Assembly: GCA_023663225.1 (NCBI GenBank)
Contig: JAMPHU010000006.1
Coordinates: 1-64,000, forward strand
Origin: Candidatus Gastranaerophilales bacterium
GTDB taxonomy: Bacteria; Bacillota; Clostridia; Lachnospirales; Lachnospiraceae
Direction: 5' to 3'
Length of the DNA: 64,000 nucleotides
Shown here in pieces: positions 51,526 to 59,048 of this stretch. Positions within the stretch are counted from its first letter, which is position 1. The number at the start of each line of letters is the position of its first letter. A program made the translations under genes and the position numbers. A model generated the notes under the pieces. The model saw only the letters and a program-made list of their open reading frames with translations, was not told the DNA's origin and searched no databases.

Positions 51526-51726
51526 ATGGAGATAAAATATAAAACTAAAAAGCTTAGGAAAATATGCACAGATGCCACGAAGGCAGAAAAAACATATGGC
51601 AAAGAAATGTCTGAAAAGATTCAGATGCGCATAGATGAAATTTTGGCTGTAGATACTGTTGAGATGATGATGGATAATCACATTGGCAGATGTCATTCGC
51701 TTAAAGGCGACAGAAAAGGGCAATAG
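51526..51726 (+). pseudogene. higB: HigB/RelE-family toxin, truncated after 66 codons
   Basis: The first 66 residues follow the plasmid-maintenance killer-protein (HigB-like, RelE fold) family: MEIKYKTKKLRKICTDAT..AEKTYGKEMSEKI..RIDEI. and IGRCHSLKGDRKGQ. Full-length members run to 90-100 residues, continuing QYAMDLV.P.RLVF..., which holds the C-terminal beta strands and catalytic residues. Here TAG follows GDRKGQ directly, and the antitoxin ribosome site starts at once. The toxin is therefore probably inactive. RBS gagagg precedes its ATG. It overlaps neither neighbour and lies 13 bp before the HigA gene. Confidence 0.75.
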
Positions 51727-51739
51727 AGGAGGTGGCACC

Positions 51740-52792
51740 ATGGTGAAGAGTCGGAGTTTTATTGCTACACCGCCGGGAGCGACAATCAAAGAGCAGCTTA
51801 ATGATAGAGGAATGAGTCAGAAAGAATTTGCTCTAAGGCTGGATATGTCAGAAAAGCATATCAGTAAACTTATTAACGGAGATGTTCAGTTGACTCCGGA
51901 GATGGCTGTCAAACTTGAAATGGTGCTCGGAGTTCCTGCGAGATTTTGGAATAATCTTGAAGCGATATATAGAGAAAAGCTGATTAAAGTAGAAGTTGAA
52001 AATGCAATGGAAGAGGATGAAGCTTTGGCAAAGCAGCTTCCTTATAGCGAGATGGCAAAATACGGATGGGTTCTGGAAACGCGAGTTGCAAAAGAGAAGG
52101 TAGTAAATTTAAGAAGATATTTTGAAGTAGTAAGACTTTCGTTGCTTGAAAATAATCAGATTACAAGAGTTGCGTGCAGAAGACTTGCTATTACGGAAAA
52201 AGGGGATTTGGCATTATTGGCTTGGGCGCAAGAAGCAAAGATTAAGGCGCGGAATATAGAAACCGCGTCTATAAATATTAAAAAATTGAATTCGATATTA
52301 CCTGAGATTCGCAAGATGACCATTTTGAATCCAGATGAATTTTGCCCAAAACTTAAGGGGTTATTGGCAGATTGTGGCATTGCGTTAGTATTTTTGCCGC
52401 ACTTGAAAGGATCTTTTTTGCAGGGGGCCACTTTTATGGATGGCAATAAAATTGTTATGGGATTGACCGCGAGAGGAAAAGATGCTGATAAGTTTTGGTT
52501 TAGTCTGTTTCATGAATTGGCGCATATTTTTCTCAGGCATATTGATCAGCCAAATGGTACGACAGAGCAGGATGAAAAAAATGCTGATGCATGGTCAAAG
52601 GATACTCTAATACCGGTAGAATATTATGAAAGTTTTATAAGTAAAGGCGATTTTTCGGCTGAGAGCATCCGTAGTTTTGCCAGATTGTTGGAGATTGCAC
52701 CTGGTATTGTGGTGGGCAGATTACAGAAGGAATGTCTTATTGAGCATAACAGAATGAATGATCTGAAGGAACAATATATTATTACTGTATAA
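51740..52792 (+). CDS. higA: HigA-type XRE antitoxin fused to an ImmA/IrrE metallopeptidase-like domain
   Basis: This protein of 350 residues has an XRE helix-turn-helix of HigA/VapI type (about 10-70; GATIKEQLNDRGMSQKEFALRLDMSEKHISKLINGDVQL) and a C-terminal ImmA/IrrE (DUF955-like) domain (about 220-340) with the zinc motif HELAHIFLRH (about 258) and a later KNADAWSKDTLIP. The helix-turn-helix half is a HigA antitoxin; the metallopeptidase half is the type that degrades repressors on signal. The ATG at 51740 has AGAGGAGGTGG 3-7 bp upstream. Its toxin partner is truncated, but the antitoxin and its two operators are intact, which suggests it is kept as a regulator. Confidence 0.88.
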   Translation: MVKSRSFIATPPGATIKEQLNDRGMSQKEFALRLDMSEKHISKLINGDVQLTPEMAVKLEMVLGVPARFWNNLEAIYREKLIKVEVENAMEEDEALAKQLPYSEMAKYGWVLETRVAKEKVVNLRRYFEVVRLSLLENNQITRVACRRLAITEKGDLALLAWAQEAKIKARNIETASINIKKLNSILPEIRKMTILNPDEFCPKLKGLLADCGIALVFLPHLKGSFLQGATFMDGNKIVMGLTARGKDADKFWFSLFHELAHIFLRHIDQPNGTTEQDEKNADAWSKDTLIPVEYYESFISKGDFSAESIRSFARLLEIAPGIVVGRLQKECLIEHNRMNDLKEQYIITV

Positions 52793-52811
52793 TTCATAAA
52801 TCGTACCTGCT

Positions 52812-53028
52812 TGCGTTTTTATATCTGCTCTCCTATCAAAAAAATAGTGATGCGGCGACGGTAAAGGTGCTGCGGGCAATTCTTGATGGCAGTATTGTGC
52901 CATTGTATCATAATGAGATTTTGGCAGAGTATGATGAATGTTGCATAGGGAGAAGTTTCATTTTGAAGAAAAGTCTATACAGATGGTACTTATGGAGGTT
53001 TTCCCACAGCCTACGGGAGAAATCTTTG
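52812..53028 (+). pseudogene. Frameshifted PIN-domain toxin remnant
   Basis: Translating in pieces gives VFISALLSK (frame 1), then NSDAATVKVLRAILDGSIVPLYHNEILAEYDE (frame 2, one base changed in a run of seven A), then LHREKFHFEEKSIQMVLMEVFPQP (frame 3). Together these match the N-terminal half of PIN-domain toxins (DTNVLVSALLSK..AATV, LYH..I..EY.EVL.R.KF.F), with two frameshifts and no intact start. The C-terminal half is missing, cut off by the convergent MazF-like gene. It follows higA by 19 bp, so the same region once held a second toxin. Confidence 0.75.
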
Positions 53029-53700
53029 CTAATTTGTCTTTGATGTTGTAATCTGATTTTGTAAAGTTTCCAATTTTATTTTAAGCTGTTTGTTTTCGGC
53101 TTTCAATATATTGTTATGATCTGCCGCTTCTTTGAGCTGTTCATTTAAGGATGCGACTGCTTGAAGGTTCTGTTCATAATCATAATAAAAGCTGGGAAAA
53201 TACTTTTGCAGTACAAGCTTTTCTATTTGTTTGTATGTATCAGACGATGGCGGGATTCGCCCGCTTTGTTGGTAAAGAATCCTGTTTACGCTGGCAGTCC
53301 GGATATCATTCAGTTTTAACACTGAATCATGCGTGATGAATGAAAATTCACTGTTTTTAAGCAGGAACATATCGCTTTTGGAATCCGGTTGGTCAATAGG
53401 GTGGTAAACATCCGGATGCTTAAGTGGATCATAGGAAAAGATTGGGAGTACATAGAGCAGTTTCTGCTTCACGCCGATCACCAGTCCCCTGTGTTCATAG
53501 GACATCTCAGGGATATAGTTTTTCCCAAACTCAAATTGGTATATTTCCCCCTTCTTCACTGCTTTGTGCCGGAAAGGCTTGGCCCTATTATCTGCCCACC
53601 GGTAATCTGATTTGGAAAAGCGGCTAAGTTCGTCAGGACTGTATACATTTCTCAGGACTGTCTCGTTTGTCTTGTTTTGTGCCTTCAGATATTCTTTCAA
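53029..53700 (-). CDS. MazF/PemK-like toxin-type protein with C-terminal coiled coil
   Basis: This protein of about 223 residues has a MazF/PemK-like beta-barrel section (about 49-150): KKGEIYQFEFGKNYIPEMS then EHRGLVIG, the usual basic/aromatic strand and RP/RG-x-x-V-I-G element, followed by LYVLPIFSYDP and FITHDSVLKLNDIRTAS. The last 60 residues form a coiled coil (LNEQLKEAADHNNILKAENKQLKIKLETLQNQI). MazF-fold toxins cut RNA; type III ToxN/AbiQ toxins share the fold. The TTG at 53700 is preferred (AAGGGGAG 7 bp upstream); a longer frame would run through a terminator hairpin. Immediately upstream lies a structured, terminated leader RNA. Function as a toxin is inferred, not proved. Confidence 0.75.
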   Translation of the reverse strand: MKEYLKAQNKTNETVLRNVYSPDELSRFSKSDYRWADNRAKPFRHKAVKKGEIYQFEFGKNYIPEMSYEHRGLVIGVKQKLLYVLPIFSYDPLKHPDVYHPIDQPDSKSDMFLLKNSEFSFITHDSVLKLNDIRTASVNRILYQQSGRIPPSSDTYKQIEKLVLQKYFPSFYYDYEQNLQAVASLNEQLKEAADHNNILKAENKQLKIKLETLQNQITTSKTN

Positions 53701-53725
53701 TATGTTACTCCCCTTCTTTATGGAT

Positions 53726-53874
53726 AAAAAAGGGTATGGCACTAACCATACCCTACTCTGGTTGCCCAGAGAGACCTCGTCGGTCAAATTATCCTTTCAA
53801 ATGCGGCCTCGTCAGCCAAAAACACTTATACAAGTGTGAAAGAACAATCTTTCAGAGGCAGAATGTACCTCTGA
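53726..53874 (-). ncRNA. Structured leader RNA with covarying GACGA hairpins and terminator
   Basis: Read on the minus strand from a promoter (-10 at 53884-53879; a second copy of the same 15-bp promoter element at 53985-53971), the RNA would start near 53872 and contain in order: a 7-bp hairpin (53852-53874), a 5-bp hairpin (53823-53836), hairpin GGCU-GACGA-GGCC (53805-53817), hairpin GACC-GACGA-GGUC (53773-53785, 32 bp on), hairpin CUCUGG-GCAA-CCAGAG with a GNRA tetraloop (53756-53771), and a terminator GGGUAUGG/CCAUACCC plus six U (53726-53753). The two GACGA hairpins keep the loop while the stems vary by compensating changes. No protein is encoded. A type III-like antitoxin RNA or a cis-acting attenuator are the two readings. 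Confidence 0.65.
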
Positions 53875-54048
53875 ATATATTATACACAATTTTTCAAAAA
53901 AATCTACTGTTTTTTTCAAAAATCTCATCTGTATTTTACTGGAAATGAGCTTGTGATATTTCCTATTTTTATTATACACAATTTTCTGTAAAAACCAGTG
54001 AAATTTTTTGAAAATTATATACTTATGCTTTCACACGACGGACTTTCA

Positions 54049-54378
54049 TCATGACATTTCTTCTTTTATAATACGACATATTGATATTATAATACGTTTT
54101 TGAATTTCTGTACATCCTATAAGCAGAGATGGATCTTCATTTTCTATAGCAAACCCTTTCTTTTTTTGTATATCTCTCAGTAAATCATCCACAGTGGTAT
54201 CCAGCGCGTTGGCAATTAGTAATATTGTTTTCAGACTGGGATGTTTTTTACCGGATTCAATCCGACAGAGATAGTCCGGTGCGATTTCGGCTTTTTCGGA
54301 CAACTTTTCCTGTGTCCAAAATTTTTGTTTACGCAATTTTCGGATACGCAGACCGATAGCAATGTAATCAATTTTCAT
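54049..54378 (-). CDS. XRE-family transcriptional regulator
   Basis: This 109-residue protein has an N-terminal Cro/cI-type helix-turn-helix (about 8-65; LRIRKLRKQKFWTQEKLSEKAEIAPDYLCRIESGKKHPS) and a short C-terminal helical region. GGGAGG lies about 7 bp before the ATG at 54378. It is divergent from the recombinase operon, with an 11-bp inverted repeat between the two (54406-54433) that is a plausible operator. Regulators of this kind often control excision or operon expression in mobile elements. Confidence 0.85.
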   Translation of the reverse strand: MKIDYIAIGLRIRKLRKQKFWTQEKLSEKAEIAPDYLCRIESGKKHPSLKTILLIANALDTTVDDLLRDIQKKKGFAIENEDPSLLIGCTEIQKRIIISICRIIKEEMS

Positions 54379-54405
54379 TTGAACGCCTCCCGTCAATTTA
54401 TTGGT

Positions 54406-54433
54406 CTGATGGTCAATTTTTCTTGACCATCAG
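54406..54433. promoter_or_regulatory. 11-bp inverted repeat, candidate XRE operator
   Basis: CTGATGGTCAA (54406-54416) and TTGACCATCAG (54423-54433) are perfect arms around six bases in the intergenic region between the divergent XRE and recombinase genes. Half of the same motif recurs at 54391-54400. Its T-run could also make a weak terminator. Confidence 0.55.
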
Positions 54434-54536
54434 TACATGGAATTACTGAGAGTAATTTTATAAAATTACTATAGAGATTTCATTTAAAATTTTGAAATTG
54501 CAAATATAAAACTTGTAGTATAGGAGTGGTATTTTT

Positions 54537-56405
54537 ATGAAAGCGGCAGAATTTTTCGATGGTAATGTTGACGCACAAAAATCCAGAATAAGGTCACGCT
54601 ATCAAGGTATTGACCCTGGCTTATTGGAAGTGATCCCCGCGAAGCCTGTAGAGGGTTTATATGATGACAATGTATTCAGAAGAGTAGCGGTTTACGCGCG
54701 AGTTTCTACAGATGATCCACGACAGACATCTTCATATGAATTACAGAAAAACTATTACGAGAAATATGTCAGTAGTTTTCCGAATTGGGAACTGGTTCAT
54801 ATTTATGCGGATGAAGGGATCAGCGGAACTTCGCTGCAGCACAGGACTTCTTTTAATCAAATGATTGCAGACTGTAGGGATGGCAAAATTGATATGATCA
54901 TTACCAAAGGTGTTTCCCGTTTTTCGCGTAATATTGTAGATTGCATTGGAATTGTAAATATGCTGAAACAACGGATTCCACCGATAGGAGTACTTTTTGA
55001 GAACGAACAGATTTTTACCTTAAACCCACAGTCAGAAATGAGTTTGTCTTTCGTTGCGGCTATGGCACAGGAAGAATCTCATGTAAAAAGTACCAGCATG
55101 AACGCATCATATGAAATGCGCTTTTCTCATGGAATTTTTATGACACCGCCGTTGTTAGGTTATGATCAGGATGAAACTGGAAACTTGGTTGTCAACAGAG
55201 AAGAGGCAAAAACAGTTCGTTTGATCTTTTTTATGTACTTGTATGGATACTCGACTCAGCAGATTGCAAATGTATTGACCAAACTGGAGCAGCCAACCAA
55301 AAGGGGAAATATAACTTGGAGCAGCAATTCTGTATTAGGTGTTTTGCAGAATGAGAGGCATTGCGGGGAGGTGTTGGCGCACAAAACGTTTACCCCCAGC
55401 TATCTTGACCATAAGACACGCAAAAATTGTGGTGACCGAAATCAGTATAGGCAGCCTAATCATCATGAAGCGATTATCGCGCCAGAGGACTACGTTGCAG
55501 TGCAAAGAAAAATCAGCAATGCAAAATATGGCGGAAGCGGTATACCGGAACTGCATGTGATTCCGGAAGGAGCCTTGAAAGGTTTTGTCATTATCAATCC
55601 AAGGTGGGCGTCCTTTAACGCAGAAGACTATAGAATTGCATCGGCGGAAGCTGAAAAGGAAATCAGTTCCATGGATAATATTATAGTGAATCCTCAAAAT
55701 GGTGATCTGGATCTCCGCGGATATGAGATTGCACGCACGGAATTTTTTAATGAGGGCTCGAAAATCAGCGTGACACTTTCTATAGATGGCATGAAGTTTG
55801 GAATAGATGCCCTGCAAAAGCTGGACAATGTGCCATATGTGGAACTGTTGATTCATCCGCGGCTGCATCAATTAGCGGTTCGTCCCAGTAAAAAAGAAAT
55901 TCGAAGCTCTATAAAATGGGCAACTGCTGCTAATATAAAATATTATCCAAAAATGATTACAGGAGCGGCATTTCTGCCAACACTATTTGAATTGTTTAGA
56001 TGGAACGTTGAATATCGTTATCGGGTTACGGGCATTCGCCGTCAGAAAGGCAGTGAAACGGTGTTATTATTTGATTTACATGAAACAGTGGTTTTGATAC
56101 CGGCTGAGAAGGTTCAAAAATTCTGCGAGGATAACAATCTTTTGGAATCAGAGTTTGCGCCTATAAATATGTCCGGCTATAAAGAAAAGATAGTTGCTTA
56201 TCCGCTGCCGTGGGCGCAAAGTTTTGGCAGTGAATTTTATCAGCACACGCAGACGTCTCTTGGCAGTGGTATAGACAATAGCGGTCTGTGGAATGTGACA
56301 GATCAGGGAAATGCTTATTATGGTCGTGAGCCACAGCCGCGTTCGAAAGAACATATTGAGCAAGATATTCTGCAGCTTATGAGAGAATTGCAAAAGGAGG
56401 AATGA
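54537..56405 (+). CDS. Large serine recombinase without the usual zinc ribbon
   Basis: This 622-residue protein has a resolvase/invertase catalytic domain (about 48-190): VAVYARVSTDDPRQTSSYELQ (catalytic Ser about 56), DEGISGTSLQHRTSF, ITKGVSRFSRNIVD; a recombinase DNA-binding domain (about 200-330; GYDQDETGNLVVNREEAKTVRLIF, then STQQIANVLTKL and NERHCGEVLAHKTFTPSYLDHK); and a C-terminal region of about 250 residues. The Cys-rich zinc ribbon usual for large serine integrases (CxxC..CxxC) is not visible; instead the region contains GYEIARTEFFNEG and WNVEYRYRVTG. This C-terminal domain recurs in two small genes downstream. It starts at ATG 54537 (ataggagtgg). It is the first gene of a five-gene operon and the likely integrase of the island. 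Confidence 0.88.
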   Translation: MKAAEFFDGNVDAQKSRIRSRYQGIDPGLLEVIPAKPVEGLYDDNVFRRVAVYARVSTDDPRQTSSYELQKNYYEKYVSSFPNWELVHIYADEGISGTSLQHRTSFNQMIADCRDGKIDMIITKGVSRFSRNIVDCIGIVNMLKQRIPPIGVLFENEQIFTLNPQSEMSLSFVAAMAQEESHVKSTSMNASYEMRFSHGIFMTPPLLGYDQDETGNLVVNREEAKTVRLIFFMYLYGYSTQQIANVLTKLEQPTKRGNITWSSNSVLGVLQNERHCGEVLAHKTFTPSYLDHKTRKNCGDRNQYRQPNHHEAIIAPEDYVAVQRKISNAKYGGSGIPELHVIPEGALKGFVIINPRWASFNAEDYRIASAEAEKEISSMDNIIVNPQNGDLDLRGYEIARTEFFNEGSKISVTLSIDGMKFGIDALQKLDNVPYVELLIHPRLHQLAVRPSKKEIRSSIKWATAANIKYYPKMITGAAFLPTLFELFRWNVEYRYRVTGIRRQKGSETVLLFDLHETVVLIPAEKVQKFCEDNNLLESEFAPINMSGYKEKIVAYPLPWAQSFGSEFYQHTQTSLGSGIDNSGLWNVTDQGNAYYGREPQPRSKEHIEQDILQLMRELQKEE

Positions 56406-56411
56406 TAATTT

Positions 56412-57014
56412 ATGGAAACAGAAGAGAAAATAGCAGAAGAAACTTTTAGTTATGAGGGTTATCAGGTTGTTCGAGGTGAGTTTTTTGCCCATACTTTTGA
56501 GCCCACGATTACTTTTTGTGACAGTAGGGTTTATGTTAATACGGCTTGCTTAAATCGGATGCCGACTGTGGAGTATATTCAGATATTGATTAATCAACAG
56601 ACTAAGAAACTTGTAGTGCGTCCTTGTAAGGAGGATGAAAAAGATTCTTTTCGGTGGTGCAGCAATACGGGAAAACGCAAACCCAAACAGATTACTTGTC
56701 GAATTTTTTATGCTAAGTTGGTGGAGATGATGCAGTGGAATCCCACGTATCGCTATAAATTATTAGGGAAACTTATTGCTGCTAACAGTGAACGACTTTA
56801 TATTTTTGACTTGACAGCGACAGAGGTATATCAGCGTATTCAGCAGGCGAGTGGGAAAATCAGGAATGGTCGCACGCCGATCTTTCCACTGGAATGGCAA
56901 AATCAATTTGGTTTGCCGGTGGAAGAACATCGCAGGCAGTTGCAGATCAATATTTTTGACGGATATACAGTTTTTGGGATTAAAGACTGTTATAACAATG
57001 AAGTGGCGAGGTGA
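56412..57014 (+). CDS. Accessory protein homologous to the recombinase C-terminal domain
   Basis: This 200-residue protein aligns along nearly its whole length with the C-terminal part of the recombinase encoded just upstream: GYQVVRGEFFAHTFEPTITF with GYEIARTEFFNEGSKISVTL, then VEYIQILINQQTKKLVVRP with VPYVELLIHPRLHQLAVRP, then WNPTYRYKLLGK with WNVEYRYRVTG, and PLEWQNQFG with PLPWAQSFG. Such an arrangement suggests gene duplication followed by loss of the catalytic domain. It begins 6 bp after the recombinase stop with a weak ribosome site. A role as co-factor or regulator of recombination is inferred. Confidence 0.8.
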   Translation: METEEKIAEETFSYEGYQVVRGEFFAHTFEPTITFCDSRVYVNTACLNRMPTVEYIQILINQQTKKLVVRPCKEDEKDSFRWCSNTGKRKPKQITCRIFYAKLVEMMQWNPTYRYKLLGKLIAANSERLYIFDLTATEVYQRIQQASGKIRNGRTPIFPLEWQNQFGLPVEEHRRQLQINIFDGYTVFGIKDCYNNEVAR

Positions 57015-57168
57015 TGGTAAAATTCTGATTCGGCAGCTTGGCAGTATCTGTCCGAATTGGAATGAAGACGGAAAATATCGACTGTATGGAGTCTGTATTC
57101 AGGATGGGTTGTTAATTCAATTTGATATGTCTGCGGCAGAGGAATTGGGAAAGGAAGCGGTAATATGA
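56998..57168 (+). CDS. Short 56-residue copy of the same accessory domain
   Basis: This small frame starts at an ATG overlapping the previous gene by 17 bp and its stop overlaps the ParB-like gene (ATGA). Its text includes WNEDGKYRLYGVCIQDGLLIQFDMSAAEEL, parallel to WNPTYRYKLLG..YIFDLTATEVYQ and WNVEYRYRVTG..LLFDLHETVVL in its neighbours. So it keeps the second half of the shared domain, a third and shorter copy. A longer frame opening at 56851 in the same phase lies wholly within its neighbour and is not used. Its start by translational re-initiation is likely. Confidence 0.65.
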   Translation: MKWRGDGKILIRQLGSICPNWNEDGKYRLYGVCIQDGLLIQFDMSAAEELGKEAVI

Positions 57169-58079
57169 CAGAAGAAGGTTATAGTTTAAAGATTGATCCG
57201 GAATTTCGACGGTTAGTATTTCCTTATAGTCAGGAAGAATGTGAGGTACTGGAACAACAGATTTTGCAGAGCGGCTGCTGTCAGCCTATCGTAGTCTGGT
57301 ACGGTTACATTATTCAGGGTTTTGAACAATACAACATTTGTATGGCGCATGGTATTGGATTTAAAATGAAAAATATTAGTTTCCGAGTCAGGGAGGAGGT
57401 TATATCACTTGTTTGTCAGAATGAGTTGAGCGTTAGATATTTACCGGAAAATCAGCGCCGATATCTAATAGGAAAGAGATACAATGCTGATATCATTGTT
57501 GGGGCACATAATGCCGCTGGTACAGATCGATTCAAGGAACGTGCCCGAAGGGATCTTCCTAAAGGTAGGAAATTTTATGAAAGCAGCGCTGCTCAAACAA
57601 AAGAGCGGATTGCGGAAGAATATCATCTGAATCAATATTCTGTTACGAGGTATTCAATATATGCACAGGCTATAGATTATATAGCATACATACAACCAGA
57701 GACGGTAAATCAGATTCTTGCCGGTAAGGTGAAAATATCGATGGAGGATGTTATGGTCTGTTATGGAAAAACGGAGGGGGAAGTGACAAAATTGTTGAGT
57801 GCATCGAGGAAAAGTGTGAATGTGAAAAGAACTGTCGATGCGACGAAAGAAACGGTAGGGGCGATCAGTATTAAAGATATGCCGGCTTTTGATCCGGATG
57901 CTGAAATCAATAGTCTTGCACTGACAATTCCTTCTTGGGTTAGTTTCATCGACCGGACACGAGTTGCCGCAAAATTTGCGCTGTTGACATCAAAAGGGCG
58001 AAAGCAGTTGGAACAAGAACTGTATCGATTAGAGAAAGCAATACAAACAATGTTCAGTGCCTTGAAGGAGGTGCATTGA
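57165..58079 (+). CDS. ParB-N-like partition/regulatory protein
   Basis: This 304-residue protein resembles ParB-type N-terminal nuclease domains of phages and elements: EFRRLVFPYSQEECEVLEQQILQSGCCQPIVVWYGYIIQGFEQYNIC, then ISFRVREEVISLVCQNELSVRYLPENQRRYLIGKRY, a pattern like the 'Q..LR.NLT..QR.YLIGK' region of known members. A helix-turn-helix like segment (AEEYHLNQYSVTRYSIYAQAIDYI) follows, then about 110 residues of charged helix. It is the fourth gene of the recombinase operon and overlaps its neighbour by 4 bp. DNA binding is likely. Whether it acts in segregation, replication or recombination is unknown. Confidence 0.75.
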   Translation: MTEEGYSLKIDPEFRRLVFPYSQEECEVLEQQILQSGCCQPIVVWYGYIIQGFEQYNICMAHGIGFKMKNISFRVREEVISLVCQNELSVRYLPENQRRYLIGKRYNADIIVGAHNAAGTDRFKERARRDLPKGRKFYESSAAQTKERIAEEYHLNQYSVTRYSIYAQAIDYIAYIQPETVNQILAGKVKISMEDVMVCYGKTEGEVTKLLSASRKSVNVKRTVDATKETVGAISIKDMPAFDPDAEINSLALTIPSWVSFIDRTRVAAKFALLTSKGRKQLEQELYRLEKAIQTMFSALKEVH

Positions 58080-58080
58080 T

Positions 58081-58899
58081 ATGGAAATAAATCCTTATGT
58101 ACCGAATGTTCACTTTGAGCAGATTCCAATTAAAAATTTGGTATCCAATCAGGATTACCAACGGCATCTTTCTCAGGATCATATTCGCAGAGCTGCTGAG
58201 AATTTTGATCTCTGTCAAATCAATCCGGTAAAGGTCAGTCGTCGGCATGGTACAAATTATGTATTTAATGGGCAGCATACTATAGAGATTGTTGCTCTTG
58301 TCTCAGGTTCTCGCGATACGCCGGTATGGTGTATGGTTTATGATGATCTGGAGTATGTGCAGGAAGCGGATATATTTGCCAATCAGCAGAGATTCGTCAA
58401 AAAACTGCTCCCATATGAAATTTTTGTGGCAAATATTGAAGCGGGGAATGATGAACAGTTGATCATTAAAGCGTTGGTAGAGTCCTTTGACCTGCGTGTC
58501 AGCGGAAGCAGTAAACCGGGGTGTATTTGTTGCGTCGCCACATTGGAAGATTTGTACCGCAAATACGGTTATACAATTCTGCAGCGTAGTCTGCGCCTGT
58601 GTATCGCTACTTGGGAGGGAGATGCGGAGTCGTTGACCAGCAATTTTCTTCGCGGTGTTGCGTATTTGGTTGTTGCTTATGAAGATAGTTTGAAAGATGA
58701 GATGTTTGTAGAAAAGGTAGGACGCTCTTCTCCCAGAGAAATCGGACGTATCGCAAAAGAGCGTAAGGCCGGATCCATGGGTTATGCGGAGGCTATGCTG
58801 ACTCTTTACAATAAAAAGAGCGGTTCCAACGGCATGTTGAAATGGGCAAAGCTGTATGAGAAAAAGAGAACCGTATATAATCAGAATGATACTTTTTAA
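58081..58899 (+). CDS. DUF6551-like ParB/sulfiredoxin-fold protein
   Basis: This 272-residue protein has the ParB/Srx-type opening FEQIPIKNLVSNQDYQRHLSQDHIRRAAENFD and the signature INPVKVSRRHGTNYVFNGQHTIEIVALV, the pattern of the phage-borne DUF6551 group (NGQHT). The C-terminal part is helical and without motif. It is the last gene of the recombinase operon, 1 bp after the ParB-like gene, and ends 48 bp before the candidate right attachment repeat. Two ParB-fold genes in tandem are unusual and suggest cooperation. No catalytic function is certain. Confidence 0.75.
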   Translation: MEINPYVPNVHFEQIPIKNLVSNQDYQRHLSQDHIRRAAENFDLCQINPVKVSRRHGTNYVFNGQHTIEIVALVSGSRDTPVWCMVYDDLEYVQEADIFANQQRFVKKLLPYEIFVANIEAGNDEQLIIKALVESFDLRVSGSSKPGCICCVATLEDLYRKYGYTILQRSLRLCIATWEGDAESLTSNFLRGVAYLVVAYEDSLKDEMFVEKVGRSSPREIGRIAKERKAGSMGYAEAMLTLYNKKSGSNGMLKWAKLYEKKRTVYNQNDTF

Positions 58900-58941
58900 G
58901 AAATCTTTTAGACATATCACTCTTTTTTCACATTTATGCTA

Positions 58942-58970
58942 TTGATTTATGAGTCCATAATCTCTATAAT
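58942..58970 (+). promoter_or_regulatory. ftsH promoter
   Basis: TTGATT (58942-58947), a 17-bp spacer and TATAAT (58965-58970). The spacer contains the 12-bp direct repeat also found at 39886. An inverted repeat gagtccat (58951-58958) / atggactc (58974-58981) straddles the -10 and could bind a regulator. Confidence 0.7.
58947..58958. repeat. Right copy of 12-bp direct repeat (candidate attachment core)
   Basis: TTATGAGTCCAT matches 39886-39897 exactly. It lies between the -35 and -10 of ftsH and 48 bp past the last gene of the recombinase operon, the place expected for attR of an element carrying its own integrase. Confidence 0.4.
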
Positions 58971-59048
58971 AAAATGGACTCGCATAAAAAGCTGATATAT
59001 GGAAATAAGTTGATTATTGACGAGATAAATGATAGAAACGGAGTGACT

